Shown here one piece after another: positions 43,706 through 52,416 of a stretch of 64,000 nucleotides of DNA. The stretch covers positions 62,001 to 126,000 of the forward strand of contig NZ_LQIN01000012.1 of the NCBI RefSeq assembly GCF_001500065.1, given 5' to 3'. Each line of letters starts with the position of its first letter. Position 1 is the stretch's first letter. The notes beneath the pieces were generated by a model that ran no database searches, was not told where the DNA came from, and saw only the letters and a list, made by a program, of their open reading frames with translations. Origin of the DNA: Mycobacterium sp. IS-3022. GTDB taxonomy: Bacteria; Actinomycetota; Actinomycetes; Mycobacteriales; Mycobacteriaceae. A program made the translations under genes and the position numbers.

Positions 43706-44776
43706 CTAAGTGATCGCCGCCAGTGCCGCTCGCGTGTCGAGGTCGAGAAAAGCCGCCGAATACCGTTGCGCCAACGCGAGGCACACGGCTGCGTCCTGCC
43801 ACGCGTCGCCACCCGACAGGGTTGCCAACCAGATGGCCAACCCGTGCGCGACGGACGCGCGGTAGCGTAGCCAAATCTCCTCGGCCGACGGAAGTTCGGC
43901 CGCGGGCAGGGCGAGCGCCGTGCGGTACTCGTCGAGCAGATCGCGCTCGCACCGCCTGCGGTCCTCGATCGTCAACGCGCCCTGCATGAAATAGCCGAGA
44001 TCCAACGACCAGTTGCCGCGCCGAGCCATCTGCCAGTCCAGGAACCCGACCTCGTCGCCGGGTAGGACGTAGGTGTTGCCGATGTGCGGATCACCGTGCA
44101 GCAGCGTCTGAGGCGCGGTCGTCAGGGTGCCGATGTAGCGGGCCCAGACGTCGACGAACAGCTCGGTGCCGCTCAATCCGAGAATCTCCGAGGATACCGA
44201 ATTCCCGAGTCGCTCATGGGCGATGTGCAACGGGGCGTACTCGAGCCCTTCGAACGCGACGAACGGCTCGAGCCACTCCAGCGCGGGGTTGGCGGTCAGC
44301 CGCTCACCCCAGAACTGGCTGTGCATCCGCGCCAGCCCGCGGACTCCGTTGGTGACCTGCTCGACCGACATCGGCCGGGTCGAGTCGCGCGGATCGGCAC
44401 CCCGGGCGACGACATCCTCCATGATCATCAGGAAATTCGAGTTCGGCTCGTCGATGAGCGCCGCGTAGACGGTGGGATGGTCGAGCGGCAGCGCCACACC
44501 CGAGCTGAACAGTCGCGGTTCGTGGAAGAGGCCGCTGGTGAGCGCGACGAGCTCGGCGTGGTCGGGGTCGACGGCCTTGGCGAACACCGTCGCAGGCCCC
44601 GAACCCGCCGAGTACGTCAACGCCAGCCGCGCCCGCCGGTTGGTGCCGTCGTCACGCAACGCGACGGTGACACGTTCGACGGTGGCGCCCGGAAAGTGCT
44701 CGGCGAGTGCCACAGTCATCCAACCGGGGGTGATTTCGTCCCAATTACGCGGCAGGGACAGCTCCGCTGCGGTCAT
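43706..44776 (-). CDS. Aminoglycoside-phosphotransferase-like kinase
   Basis: A 356-residue APH/choline-kinase-fold protein. The catalytic loop is LLHGDPHIGNTYV near residue 225 and the metal-binding DWQ near 245; an N-terminal lobe precedes them. Such genes sit beside acyl-CoA dehydrogenase and P450 genes in many mycobacteria without a proven substrate; an antibiotic-resistance role is not indicated. It begins seven bases after the end of the SDR gene, so it is the last gene of the TetR-P450-SDR operon. Confidence 0.87.
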   Translation of the reverse strand: MTAAELSLPRNWDEITPGWMTVALAEHFPGATVERVTVALRDDGTNRRARLALTYSAGSGPATVFAKAVDPDHAELVALTSGLFHEPRLFSSGVALPLDHPTVYAALIDEPNSNFLMIMEDVVARGADPRDSTRPMSVEQVTNGVRGLARMHSQFWGERLTANPALEWLEPFVAFEGLEYAPLHIAHERLGNSVSSEILGLSGTELFVDVWARYIGTLTTAPQTLLHGDPHIGNTYVLPGDEVGFLDWQMARRGNWSLDLGYFMQGALTIEDRRRCERDLLDEYRTALALPAAELPSAEEIWLRYRASVAHGLAIWLATLSGGDAWQDAAVCLALAQRYSAAFLDLDTRAALAAIT

Positions 44777-44783
44777 CCGTGAG

Positions 44784-45620
44784 CTACTTCAGGCAACTGC
44801 CGCCGTCGACGGGCAGGGTCACACCGGTGATGTAGCGGCTCTCGTCGGAGGCGAGGAACAGCACGGCGTTGGCGATGTCCTCCGGCTCGACCCAACCGAT
44901 CGGCAGCGTATGCATCAGCTGGCCGACGACCTTCATGTCGTCCGGACCCGGGTTCTCCAGATCGGGCCGGAACAGCTTCATCGTCGGTTCGTTCATGAAC
45001 AGCGGGGTGTTGACGTTCGTCGGGTGCACCGAGTTGACGCGGATGTTCTGGGCGCCCAACTCGACGGCGAACGTCCGCATCAGGCCCACCACACCATGTT
45101 TGGCGGCGACATAGTGGCCGGTGTGCGGGTAGGCCTTCAAGCCGCCGACCGAACTGGTCAGGATGATCGAGCCGCCGCGGCCGCCCGCGAGTATGTGCGG
45201 AACACCGGCCTTGACCGTCTTCCACACGCCGGCCAGGTTGACGTCGATCATGTCGGTCCAGTCACCCTCGCTGGTCTTGTCCAGCGTCTCGCCGCCGTTG
45301 CCGATGCCGGCGTTGGCGACGATGATGTCGAGCCGGCCCATCTGCTCCACACCGGCGTCGACCGCGGCCTTGAGCGCGTCGAAATCGCGGACGTCGACCT
45401 CGGCGGTGTAGATGCGGCGGTTCAAACCCTTGACCAGGTCGGCGGTTTCGGCCAGATCCTCCGGAGTGGACAGCGGGATCCGCACGCTGTCGATCTGCTT
45501 GCAGATGTCGACGGCGATGATGTCGGCGCCCTCCTGCGCCAGGCGGACGGCATGCGCGCGGCCCTGGCCACGGGCGGCGCCGGTGATGAAAGCGACCTTG
45601 CCTTCGACACGTCCAGTCAT
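44784..45620 (-). CDS. Mycofactocin-coupled SDR
   Basis: A 278-residue SDR of the mycofactocin-associated subfamily. GAARGQG near residue 14, VDICKQI at the end of the second strand, then a characteristic insertion (STPEDLAETADLVKGL) before the NAG loop, YVAAK near 170 and SRYITGVTLPVDGG near the end. These enzymes keep NAD bound and hand electrons to the peptide-derived cofactor mycofactocin. An alcohol produced by the P450 next to it (45665-46876) is its likely substrate. A similar gene end appears at 63933-64000. Confidence 0.92.
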   Translation of the reverse strand: MTGRVEGKVAFITGAARGQGRAHAVRLAQEGADIIAVDICKQIDSVRIPLSTPEDLAETADLVKGLNRRIYTAEVDVRDFDALKAAVDAGVEQMGRLDIIVANAGIGNGGETLDKTSEGDWTDMIDVNLAGVWKTVKAGVPHILAGGRGGSIILTSSVGGLKAYPHTGHYVAAKHGVVGLMRTFAVELGAQNIRVNSVHPTNVNTPLFMNEPTMKLFRPDLENPGPDDMKVVGQLMHTLPIGWVEPEDIANAVLFLASDESRYITGVTLPVDGGSCLK

Positions 45621-45664
45621 TGGTTACCTCAATTCGTAGTTGCTGGAGAGAAATTCATAGAAGG

Positions 45665-46876
45665 TCACGGAAGGAGAGCCGGCATTGACTCCCAGCCGCG
45701 GACAGTCGAGGTCGGGGACAGCGACGCGTTGGCCATGTCGACGTCCCATTCGGGAAAGCGCTTGAGGATCTCCTCGAGGGCGACGCGTCCCTCGAGCCGG
45801 GCGAGGGCCGAGCCGAGGCAGTAGTGCGTGCCCACGCTGAATGCCAAGTGCTGACGGGGTTCCCGGTGGATGTCGAACACGTCGCCGTCCGGCGGGAACT
45901 GGCGGTGATCGCGCACTGCGGCGCCGATCAGCATCATCATCACGCTGCCTTCCGGCACCGTCCGGCCGTAGAATTCGACGTCGCGGGCGACGTAGCGGGC
46001 CACATGCGGCGCGGGCGGCTCGTAACGCAAGATCTCCTCGATCGCCTGGGGGATCAGGGCCGGGTTCTCGACCAGGTCGCGGCGCTGATCGGGGTGTTCG
46101 GCCAGCACCTTGCCCGCCCAGCCGATCAGTCGCGTCGTGGTTTCGTTGCCGGCGCCGGCAACCACATTGAGATAGGTCAGCAACTCCTGACGGGTCAGCC
46201 GTCGGGTGGTGCCTGTCTCGTCGACGAACTCGGCATTGAGCAACTCGGTCATGATGTCGTCGGAGGGATGCTCGACGCGCCAGTCGATGTAGGCCTCGAA
46301 CAGGTCACCGACCGCGAAGTCGGTGCCGGCCTTCATGGGTTGGCCTGCCTCCGTGCGTAATTGCGCGTTGGCGTGATCGCGGATCATCTCCTGGTCGTCT
46401 TCGGGGATGCCCAACAGTGCGCTGATCACCTTCATCGGCATCTGCGCGCCCAGGTCGGCGACGAAGTCGAATCGCTGGGCGCCGATCAACGGGTCCAGGC
46501 TCTGTGCGCAGTACTCGCGTATCACTGGCTCGAGCGCGTTGACCTTGCGCGGGGTGAACATCCGGGCCAGCAGCTTGCGGTGGATGTCGTGAATCGGCGG
46601 GTCCTCGAAAATCACTGTGCCCCGCGGCATCTCGAGGTTGGCTTTGATCAGCTCGACGATGGCGCCGCGAGCAGAGCTGAAGGTCTCCCAGTCCACCAGG
46701 GCCCTGTTGACGTCCGCGAAGCGGCTGACCGCGTAGAAGTCGTGCTGCTCGTTGTAGTACAGCGGCTGCTCGTCGCGTAGCCGCCGGAACATCGGGTAGG
46801 GATCGGCGTTCAGTTCTACGTCGTACGGGTCGAAGTACACGGCGTCGACGGTCGGATTCTGGGCACTGATCGTCAC
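45665..46876 (-). CDS. Cytochrome P450
   Basis: A 403-residue P450. The oxygen-binding helix motif is AGAGNETTT near residue 237, ExxR is in EEILR near 277, and the heme ligand is in FSVGTHYCLGSALAR near residue 350. It is not closely similar to the P450 at 28484. It has three copies of the regulon palindrome directly in front of its ATG at 46876, the densest operator cluster in the window. No ferredoxin is adjacent. The following mycofactocin-type SDR would oxidise the alcohol formed. Confidence 0.93.
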   Translation of the reverse strand: MTISAQNPTVDAVYFDPYDVELNADPYPMFRRLRDEQPLYYNEQHDFYAVSRFADVNRALVDWETFSSARGAIVELIKANLEMPRGTVIFEDPPIHDIHRKLLARMFTPRKVNALEPVIREYCAQSLDPLIGAQRFDFVADLGAQMPMKVISALLGIPEDDQEMIRDHANAQLRTEAGQPMKAGTDFAVGDLFEAYIDWRVEHPSDDIMTELLNAEFVDETGTTRRLTRQELLTYLNVVAGAGNETTTRLIGWAGKVLAEHPDQRRDLVENPALIPQAIEEILRYEPPAPHVARYVARDVEFYGRTVPEGSVMMMLIGAAVRDHRQFPPDGDVFDIHREPRQHLAFSVGTHYCLGSALARLEGRVALEEILKRFPEWDVDMANASLSPTSTVRGWESMPALLP

Positions 46877-47004
46877 GGGGTCGCCTCTCGGTGGACCAGG
46901 GTGGCGTAAGACATCGGGCAGGTATTTGTCTCACAACTCTGGCATTCGCCACACGAGGGTGTCAACAAGGGATTCATCTTCGCCTAATTGCGCTCTTTAT
47001 TACG

Positions 47005-47101
47005 AAGAACGTGGTTCTCAAGCGGCCGCGGTCGCCAACTCGTCGACGCGCTTCGCGGGAGAGAACACGATTCTCGCTCAAGACGCGAGAACGCAGTTCT
47101 C
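47005..47101. promoter_or_regulatory. Cluster of three regulon palindromes upstream of the P450
   Basis: AAGAACGTGGTTCTC at 47005-47019, GAGAACACGATTCTC at 47061-47075 and GAGAACGCAGTTCTC at 47087-47101. The second and third are 26 bases apart, and the first is 56 bases from the second. They lie between the P450 gene and the TetR gene, and use the C/G version of the sixth arm base, unlike the T/A version at most other loci. Confidence 0.75.
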
Positions 47102-47103
47102 GG

Positions 47104-47820
47104 CTAGCGGGCCGCGAAACCGTTGGAGCAGAAGTCCCACACTTCGTCGGCTGTGATGGGCTTGGTGGTGCCGTCTTCGGCGCCGTTCGACTGGGCCACG
47201 AACATCACCGTCTGCATGGTCATCGCCGCCATCCGCTTGGGATTGATGCCCTCGCGGAGTTGACCGGCCTCGCCGGCCTCTTCCATCAATTCGGTGAGCA
47301 GTGCCAGCAGCGGCGCATGGGCGACCTTCACCTCGGTCGGATGCGACAGCAGAAGCCGGGGTGCGAAGTCGGTGAACAGCGGCCGCTTCGCGGTGGGGTC
47401 GGGCCGCGACGACTCGAACAGCAACTGCACCGCGACCTTGAGCCGCTCGATCGGCTCATCTTCGGTGGTGGTGGCCGCGCGGATCTGGTCGGCAGACCGG
47501 CTCAGGGCGTCCTCGAAGAGGGCCAGCAACAGCTCGTGCTTGCCGTCGAACTGCAGATAGAAACTGCGCAGCGACTGCCGCGAGCGGTCGACGACCTCCT
47601 GCACCGTGAAGTCCGTGCTGCCCTTCTCGATGATGATCGCCTGGGCGGCATCCAGGAAGCGCTGCACCCGCTGCGCGGCCCGGAGCTTGGCGGTTTTGAT
47701 CGACCGCTCGACCGCGCGTTGCTTCCAGGCCGGCTCTTCGCTTGGGCTCGTCACCGGCGACTCAGACGCAGGTCGAGTGGGGAGAACATGAACTGACTGT
47801 ACCGGAGAACGCCTTGCCAT
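47104..47820 (-). CDS. TetR-family regulator, candidate controller of the palindrome regulon
   Basis: With the ATG at 47820 (GAGG six bases upstream) the product has 238 residues. A charged 45-residue N-terminal extension precedes the helix-turn-helix: QRFLDAAQAIIIEKGS, then VQEVVDRSRQSLRSFYLQFDGKHEL at about residues 55-105. The C-terminal domain has no recognised ligand motif. The gene is flanked by operator copies: one perfect palindrome (47877-47891) in its own divergent promoter and three between its end and the P450. That arrangement is typical of an autoregulated TetR with nearby targets. Whether it also binds the distant copies is inference. Confidence 0.88.
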   Translation of the reverse strand: MARRSPVQSVHVLPTRPASESPVTSPSEEPAWKQRAVERSIKTAKLRAAQRVQRFLDAAQAIIIEKGSTDFTVQEVVDRSRQSLRSFYLQFDGKHELLLALFEDALSRSADQIRAATTTEDEPIERLKVAVQLLFESSRPDPTAKRPLFTDFAPRLLLSHPTEVKVAHAPLLALLTELMEEAGEAGQLREGINPKRMAAMTMQTVMFVAQSNGAEDGTTKPITADEVWDFCSNGFAAR

Positions 47821-47876
47821 TGCGGTCCTCGACCCCCTCGCGGCCAACGTGTCAGAGATTGTAACTTTCTCACGAT

Positions 47877-47891
47877 GAGAATAGTATTCTC
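47877..47891. promoter_or_regulatory. Operator palindrome GAGAATAGTATTCTC (regulon site, best match)
   Basis: A perfect palindrome extended to 17 bases by a flanking T and A (TGAGAATAGTATTCTCA), between the divergent TetR and acyl-CoA dehydrogenase genes. This is the best match to the consensus and is most likely the regulator's own control site. Confidence 0.82.
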
Positions 47892-47942
47892 ATTTTGGAG
47901 ATAACAGTAGGCTTACCAAAAATTTGATCCAGCGGGAGTCTC

Positions 47943-49118
47943 GTGCAGCTGACCTTCGATGCTGATGTCGAGGCGTTCCGCGCCGAGTTCAACGCGTTCC
48001 TCGACGAGCATCTTCCCTCCGACGCCGCTGCCGTCGAGCGGTCGCGGTCCAGCAGTGATGTGCCGGCCTGGGCTCGGGACTGGCAGCGGCTGATGTTCGA
48101 CAACGGCTGGCTGCTGCCGGGATATCCGCCGGAATTCGGCGGCCGCAACGCCACGATCCTGCAGCAGTACGTCCACCAACAGGAACTGGCCCGCCGCCGC
48201 GTGTATCTGACGTACAACCCGCAGGGTGTCGGCATCATCTCCGCGTCGCTGATCTCGTTCGGCACCCCCGAGCAGCAACAGCGTTGGGCGGTCCCGATCC
48301 TGCGCGCCGAGATCACCGCGTCGCTGGGGATGAGCGAACCGGGTGCGGGCTCCGACCTTGCGTCGCTGCGCACCAGCGCCGTCCTTGACGGTGACCACTT
48401 CGTCGTCAACGGGCAGAAGGTGTGGACGTCGGGCGCACACGACGCCGATGTGTTGCTGACTTTTGTCCGCACCGATCCGAAAGCCGCCAAACACAAGGGC
48501 ATCAGCGTGCTGCTGATCCCGACCAACCTGACCGGAGTGGTGCGGCGGCCGTTCGCATCGCTGTGCGACGTCGACGACCTGGACTTCAATGAGGTCTTCT
48601 TCAACGACGTGCGGGTGCCTGTCGAGAACCTGGTCGGGCCGCTGAACGAGGGCTGGCGGGTAGCCAACGGTTCGCTGGGTCATGAGCGAAACATGTTGTG
48701 GCTCAGCTATGCCGACCGCCTGCAGGAACTCGTCGAAGATTTCCGGCCGTCCTCCACGCTCGATCGTGACCGGTACGCCGGGCTGGTGATGGACAACCAG
48801 GCGTTGCGGCTGCTCGGCTCGGTCGCTCTGGCCCGCGCTGCACGCGGCGATGAAGACGTGCCCGCTCTATCGGTGCTCAAACTCCTCGGCTCAGAGGCGT
48901 CGCAAGCGGCGACGGAGTACGCGCTCGCCGCCGCGGGCGTTGAAGCGCTTTCCGCGCCGAACTTCTCCGGCCCGTACAGCGCTCATCACCTCGACCTGTA
49001 CCGGTGCGGCTGGTTCGAACGCTATGTGCGGACGTTCGGCGGCACGATCGCCGGCGGCACGTCGGAGATCCAACGCAACATCATCGCCCAGCGGCTGCTG
49101 GGCCTGCCGCGAAACTAG
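47943..49118 (+). CDS. Acyl-CoA dehydrogenase
   Basis: A 391-residue full-length acyl-CoA dehydrogenase. SEPGAGSDLASLRT near residue 133 and NGQKVWTSGAHD near 158 form the flavin and substrate pocket; GGTIAGGTSEIQRNII ends the protein. The GTG at 47943 lies after GGGAG and 51 bases from the regulon palindrome. It is followed after 12 bases by a crotonase-fold gene. It should desaturate an acyl-CoA of the pathway. Unlike the two paired systems it has no small partner beside it. Confidence 0.92.
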   Translation: MQLTFDADVEAFRAEFNAFLDEHLPSDAAAVERSRSSSDVPAWARDWQRLMFDNGWLLPGYPPEFGGRNATILQQYVHQQELARRRVYLTYNPQGVGIISASLISFGTPEQQQRWAVPILRAEITASLGMSEPGAGSDLASLRTSAVLDGDHFVVNGQKVWTSGAHDADVLLTFVRTDPKAAKHKGISVLLIPTNLTGVVRRPFASLCDVDDLDFNEVFFNDVRVPVENLVGPLNEGWRVANGSLGHERNMLWLSYADRLQELVEDFRPSSTLDRDRYAGLVMDNQALRLLGSVALARAARGDEDVPALSVLKLLGSEASQAATEYALAAAGVEALSAPNFSGPYSAHHLDLYRCGWFERYVRTFGGTIAGGTSEIQRNIIAQRLLGLPRN

Positions 49119-49130
49119 AAGGACTGCAAC

Positions 49131-49913
49131 ATGTACATCGACTACGAGGTCGCCGACCGGATCGCGACCATCACGTTGAACCGGCCCGAGGCCGCCAATG
49201 CGCAGAACCCGGAACTGCTCGACGAACTCGACGCCGCGTGGACCCGCGCGGCCGAGGACAACGAGGTCTCGGTGATCGTGCTGCGGGCCAACGGGAAACA
49301 CTTCTCGGCAGGCCACGACCTGCGGGGCGGCGGGCCCGTACCGGACAAGATCACGCTGGATTTCATCATCCAGCACGAGGCCAAGCGCTACCTGGAGTAC
49401 ACGTTGCGCTGGCGCAACGTGCCCAAGCCGTCGATCGCCGCGGTCCAGGGCCGCTGCATCTCCGGCGGGTTGCTGTTGTGCTGGCCGTGCGACCTGATCA
49501 TCGCCGCCGACGACGCCCAGTTCTCCGACCCGGTGGTGCTCATGGGTATCGGCGGTGTCGAATATCACGGCCACACTTGGGAACTCGGTCCGCGCAAGGC
49601 CAAGGAGATCCTGTTCACCGGGCGGGCGATGACGGCCGACGAGGTGGCCGGCACCGGCATGGTGAACAAGGTGGTGCCGCGCGATCAGCTGGACTCGGAA
49701 GCCAGGGCGCTGGCCGAGCAGATCGCGAAGATGAACCCGTTTGCGCTGCGGCAGGCCAAGCGCGCGGTGAACCAGACGTTGGACGTGCAGGGTTTCTACG
49801 CGGCCATCCAGTCGGTGTTCGACATCCACCAGACCGGCCACGGCAATGCCCTGAGCGTGGGCGGTTGGCCGGTGCTGGTGAACCTCGACGAGATGAAAGC
49901 CAACATCCAGTAG
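49131..49913 (+). CDS. Crotonase-fold protein, atypical active site
   Basis: A 260-residue crotonase-superfamily protein. LNRPEAANAQN and FSAGHDLRGGG are the usual CoA-binding and oxyanion-hole segments. At the two catalytic glutamate positions it has Leu (ISGGLLLCWPCD) and Val (FSDPVVLMG), so normal enoyl hydration is unlikely. It ends next to a copy of the dispersed 63-base repeat. It probably acts on the product of the dehydrogenase immediately upstream, perhaps as an isomerase or a thioester/C-C hydrolase. Confidence 0.86.
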   Translation: MYIDYEVADRIATITLNRPEAANAQNPELLDELDAAWTRAAEDNEVSVIVLRANGKHFSAGHDLRGGGPVPDKITLDFIIQHEAKRYLEYTLRWRNVPKPSIAAVQGRCISGGLLLCWPCDLIIAADDAQFSDPVVLMGIGGVEYHGHTWELGPRKAKEILFTGRAMTADEVAGTGMVNKVVPRDQLDSEARALAEQIAKMNPFALRQAKRAVNQTLDVQGFYAAIQSVFDIHQTGHGNALSVGGWPVLVNLDEMKANIQ

Positions 49914-49926
49914 GTGGGTTCATCGG

Positions 49927-49989
49927 CGCGAGCGACCGCCAAATGTACGCGGTGACCGGCGTGTCGGCGTACAGACACGGTCGCTCGCG
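49927..49989 (-). repeat. Dispersed 63-bp inverted-repeat element, copy C (inverted)
   Basis: Read on the minus strand it begins CGCGAGCGACCGTGTCTGTA and ends GGCGGTCGCTCGCG, matching copies A and B. It occupies the gap between the convergent crotonase and small acyl-CoA dehydrogenase genes, a site comparable to copy A. Confidence 0.75.
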
Positions 49990-50000
49990 CAGAAGGGGAG

Positions 50001-50807
50001 CTACAGGTGCGCAAGCCTGGGCGCCGAGCCGCGGGCCCGCAGTCCGGCACCGGCCTTTCGGGTGAGTTCCCGTGAGCTGCCGAGCAATCCGTCGAGCACG
50101 AGAGCTCGCTTGATGTGGCGATGCAAATCGTGCTCGGCGGTGAAGCCGATTCCGCCGAGCACCTGCTGGCAGTGCTTGGCCGCGGTCAGCGCCGCCTTGC
50201 CCGCGGCCGCCTTGGCCAGCATCGCGGTCAGGTCAGCGCTTTCCGTTCCGGGCAGACCGAGTGTCACCTCGGCGCCTTCGATCGCCACCAGCGTCTCGGC
50301 CAGCCGGTGCCGGACCGCTTGAAAGGACGCAATGGGCTTGCCGAACTGCACCCGGTCCAGTGCGTGCTGGCGGGCCAGGGCCAGCATCCCTCGGGCCGAG
50401 CCGACCAGCCACCAGCCGACGGCCCGTCGCGCCTCGCCCATCCGCATCAGCTCACCGTCGGGCACCCGGCGCAGCGGCAGATCACCCAGTGTGGGTTCGT
50501 CGTTCGACGTGCGTTCCCACACCACCCAACGGCCCCCGGCGTACGGCATCGGCGGTGTACCGCCCGGCATGCCGCCGATTGTCTCCAGCAGCACATCGTT
50601 GAGAACCGAAGCGTGCGAACCGGTTTCACCAAGCAGCCGAAACACCAGCGGGATCGCCTGATCGGGCATGTCCGACAGCATCTCGGCCCAGCCGAGCTCG
50701 GCCAGCGCGGCGTCGAGCTCTGCGCCGGAGGCCGACAGCATCGTCTTGCGCAGCGTGTCCTCGAGCATCGCCAGCGATTCGGCGTCCATACCGGTCTCCA
50801 CGGTCAC
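50001..50807 (-). CDS. Acyl-CoA dehydrogenase, small partner subunit
   Basis: A 268-residue reduced acyl-CoA dehydrogenase. RVQFGKPIASFQAVRH near residue 155 and VLGGIGFTAEHDLHRH near 220 are the conserved C-terminal-domain segments, whereas the N-terminal half is short and the EPGxGSD loop is absent. It overlaps the larger subunit gene by four bases and mirrors the pair at 4825-6712. A heteromeric enzyme acting on bulky acyl-CoAs is expected by analogy with the FadE pairs of mycobacterial steroid degradation. Confidence 0.87.
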   Translation of the reverse strand: MTVETGMDAESLAMLEDTLRKTMLSASGAELDAALAELGWAEMLSDMPDQAIPLVFRLLGETGSHASVLNDVLLETIGGMPGGTPPMPYAGGRWVVWERTSNDEPTLGDLPLRRVPDGELMRMGEARRAVGWWLVGSARGMLALARQHALDRVQFGKPIASFQAVRHRLAETLVAIEGAEVTLGLPGTESADLTAMLAKAAAGKAALTAAKHCQQVLGGIGFTAEHDLHRHIKRALVLDGLLGSSRELTRKAGAGLRARGSAPRLAHL

Positions 50808-51943
50808 TCCTTACCGAGATCGAGCAGGCGACGGGCGATGATGTTGCGCTGCACTTCGGCGGTTCCGCCGTAGATGCTCGCGGCCCGCGAGTACAAATAC
50901 TCTGTCCGCCATGCGTCGTCGTCGAGTTCGATCCTGCCCGGCAACAGATCGCGGGCGGTGTCGTAGAGCCGTTGCTCGGCGGTTGCCAACAGCACCTTGT
51001 CGATCGAGGTGTCGGCGCCCAGTTTGTCACCGTCCGCCAGCCGGTACTGCGTCGCGCGCGATCGGCAACGCAGCGTGTGCAGCGCCAAATATGCCTCGCC
51101 CAGATCCGAGTCCGACGCCGTGCCAAGCCCTTTGACTTCGTCGATGAGCGCATCGAACCGCGAGTACAGATAGGCGATGCGCTGCCAGAAACAGGTCGAG
51201 CGCTCATACGGCAGCAGGTCCATGGCCAGCTTCCAGCCGTCGCCGGGCCGGCCGAGCATGCGGTCTGCGGGCACGACGACGTCGTCGAAGTAGACCTCGC
51301 AGAACTCGTCGACGTCGTGCATGGTCCGCAGCGGACGCACCGAAACCCCCGGTGAGTCCAGGTCGACGAAGAACGCCGTGATGGCCTCGTGGTTCGGGGT
51401 ATCCGCATCGCCGGTACGGGTGAGCAGGATGCAGCGCGTCGCGTACTGCGCGAAGCTCGTCCACACCTTCTGCCCGTTGACGACCCAGGTGTCACCCTGC
51501 TGCACAGCGCGAGTCGTCAGCGAGGCCAGATCACTGCCCGCGCCGGGTTCGGAGAAGCCCTGGCACCAGGATTCCTGACCCGACAGCAGCCGCGGCACCA
51601 TCTCGGCGGCCAGTTCGGGCCGGGCGTAGTCGATCATCGTGGGTGTCAGCACGTCGAGCATCGAGTGCGGCCCGGGATGGTCAAGCCCGCGCCCGACGAT
51701 CTCCTCGCCGACGATCGCGCGCAGAATATCCGGTCCGCCCAGGCCACCGGCCGACTCGGGCCACCCGTAGCGCATCCAGTCGGCGTCGTACAGTGCCTTG
51801 AGCACCCGCAAATGCTGGGCTTGATGCGCGTCGAGGGAGTGGTTGTCGGTGAGCGGGGTCAGTTCGCCGGAATCGAGCTTGTCGTCGAGCCAGTTGCGCA
51901 GCGCCGTGCGGAACGCGGGGGGCTCGAGGAGATTGTCCGTCAT
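50804..51943 (-). CDS. Acyl-CoA dehydrogenase, large partner subunit
   Basis: A 379-residue acyl-CoA dehydrogenase with SEPGAGSDLASLTT near residue 131, NGQKVWTSFAQY near 155 and IYGGTAEVQRNIIARRLL at the end. It is similar in layout to the large subunit at 5624 (both carry GQ/ERWCQGFSEPG-like segments: QESWCQGFSEPG here). The start overlaps the SnoaL-like gene by four bases. It probably forms a two-subunit dehydrogenase with the 50001-50807 product and is co-transcribed with the Rieske operon. Confidence 0.91.
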   Translation of the reverse strand: MTDNLLEPPAFRTALRNWLDDKLDSGELTPLTDNHSLDAHQAQHLRVLKALYDADWMRYGWPESAGGLGGPDILRAIVGEEIVGRGLDHPGPHSMLDVLTPTMIDYARPELAAEMVPRLLSGQESWCQGFSEPGAGSDLASLTTRAVQQGDTWVVNGQKVWTSFAQYATRCILLTRTGDADTPNHEAITAFFVDLDSPGVSVRPLRTMHDVDEFCEVYFDDVVVPADRMLGRPGDGWKLAMDLLPYERSTCFWQRIAYLYSRFDALIDEVKGLGTASDSDLGEAYLALHTLRCRSRATQYRLADGDKLGADTSIDKVLLATAEQRLYDTARDLLPGRIELDDDAWRTEYLYSRAASIYGGTAEVQRNIIARRLLDLGKE

Positions 51944-52416
51944 CGTACTTCCGGAGCCGCATCGGCGGCCACGTCGGGGTCGGGCCGTCCGATCGCGTGG
52001 GGGCGGCCGGAGTCATGTTCCCCGCTGCGCCGGATGAACGTCATGGCACGGGTTTTCAGCCGCCAGCCGTCGTCGGTGCGGACGTAGGTGTCGTTGTAGT
52101 AGCCGATGCGCATGTCGTGTTTGGAATGCTCGATGAAGCACAACGGTTGGGTGCCTGTCGCCTTGTCGGGATCGTTCTGATCCAGGTGCACCAACGACGT
52201 TCCCGTCATGAACAGTCCCTTGGGCGCGGCGTCGACCAACTCGGGGAAGCGGTTCAGCGTGTAGGTCGAGCCGAACGCGCTGTACGTGCCGTCCGGGGTG
52301 AACACCGAGATCAGCCCCTCGATGTCGCCCTGGGTGATGGTGACGGCGTACTTCGCCAGCAGTTGCTGGATCTCGACGAGGTCGTCGGTCCTGGTTTTGT
52401 CAGTTGGCACAGTCAT
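51940..52416 (-). CDS. SnoaL/NTF2-like protein
   Basis: A 158-residue protein with the cone-shaped SnoaL-like fold expected from the N-terminal helix IQQLLAKYAVTITQGD, the FTPDGTYS strand, and the final GWRLKTRAM strand. Members include ring-closing cyclases, dehydratases, isomerases such as ketosteroid isomerase, and the small subunits of Rieske dioxygenases. Here it lies in the same operon as a Rieske oxygenase, but separated from it, so isomerase/dehydratase or oxygenase-subunit roles are both open. The last 20 or so residues (Asp/Ala/Pro-rich) are probably disordered. Confidence 0.82.
   Translation of the reverse strand: MTVPTDKTRTDDLVEIQQLLAKYAVTITQGDIEGLISVFTPDGTYSAFGSTYTLNRFPELVDAAPKGLFMTGTSLVHLDQNDPDKATGTQPLCFIEHSKHDMRIGYYNDTYVRTDDGWRLKTRAMTFIRRSGEHDSGRPHAIGRPDPDVAADAAPEVR

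Noticed and set aside
43706..44776. Antibiotic-resistance aminoglycoside kinase
   Set aside because: Only the general kinase fold motifs are present, and the context is catabolic. Such genes are widespread in mycobacterial acyl-CoA clusters.
47005..47101. Terminator hairpins between the TetR and P450 genes
   Set aside because: The palindromes have only six-base arms and three-base centres, recur at divergent promoters elsewhere, and fit protein-binding sites better than RNA hairpins.
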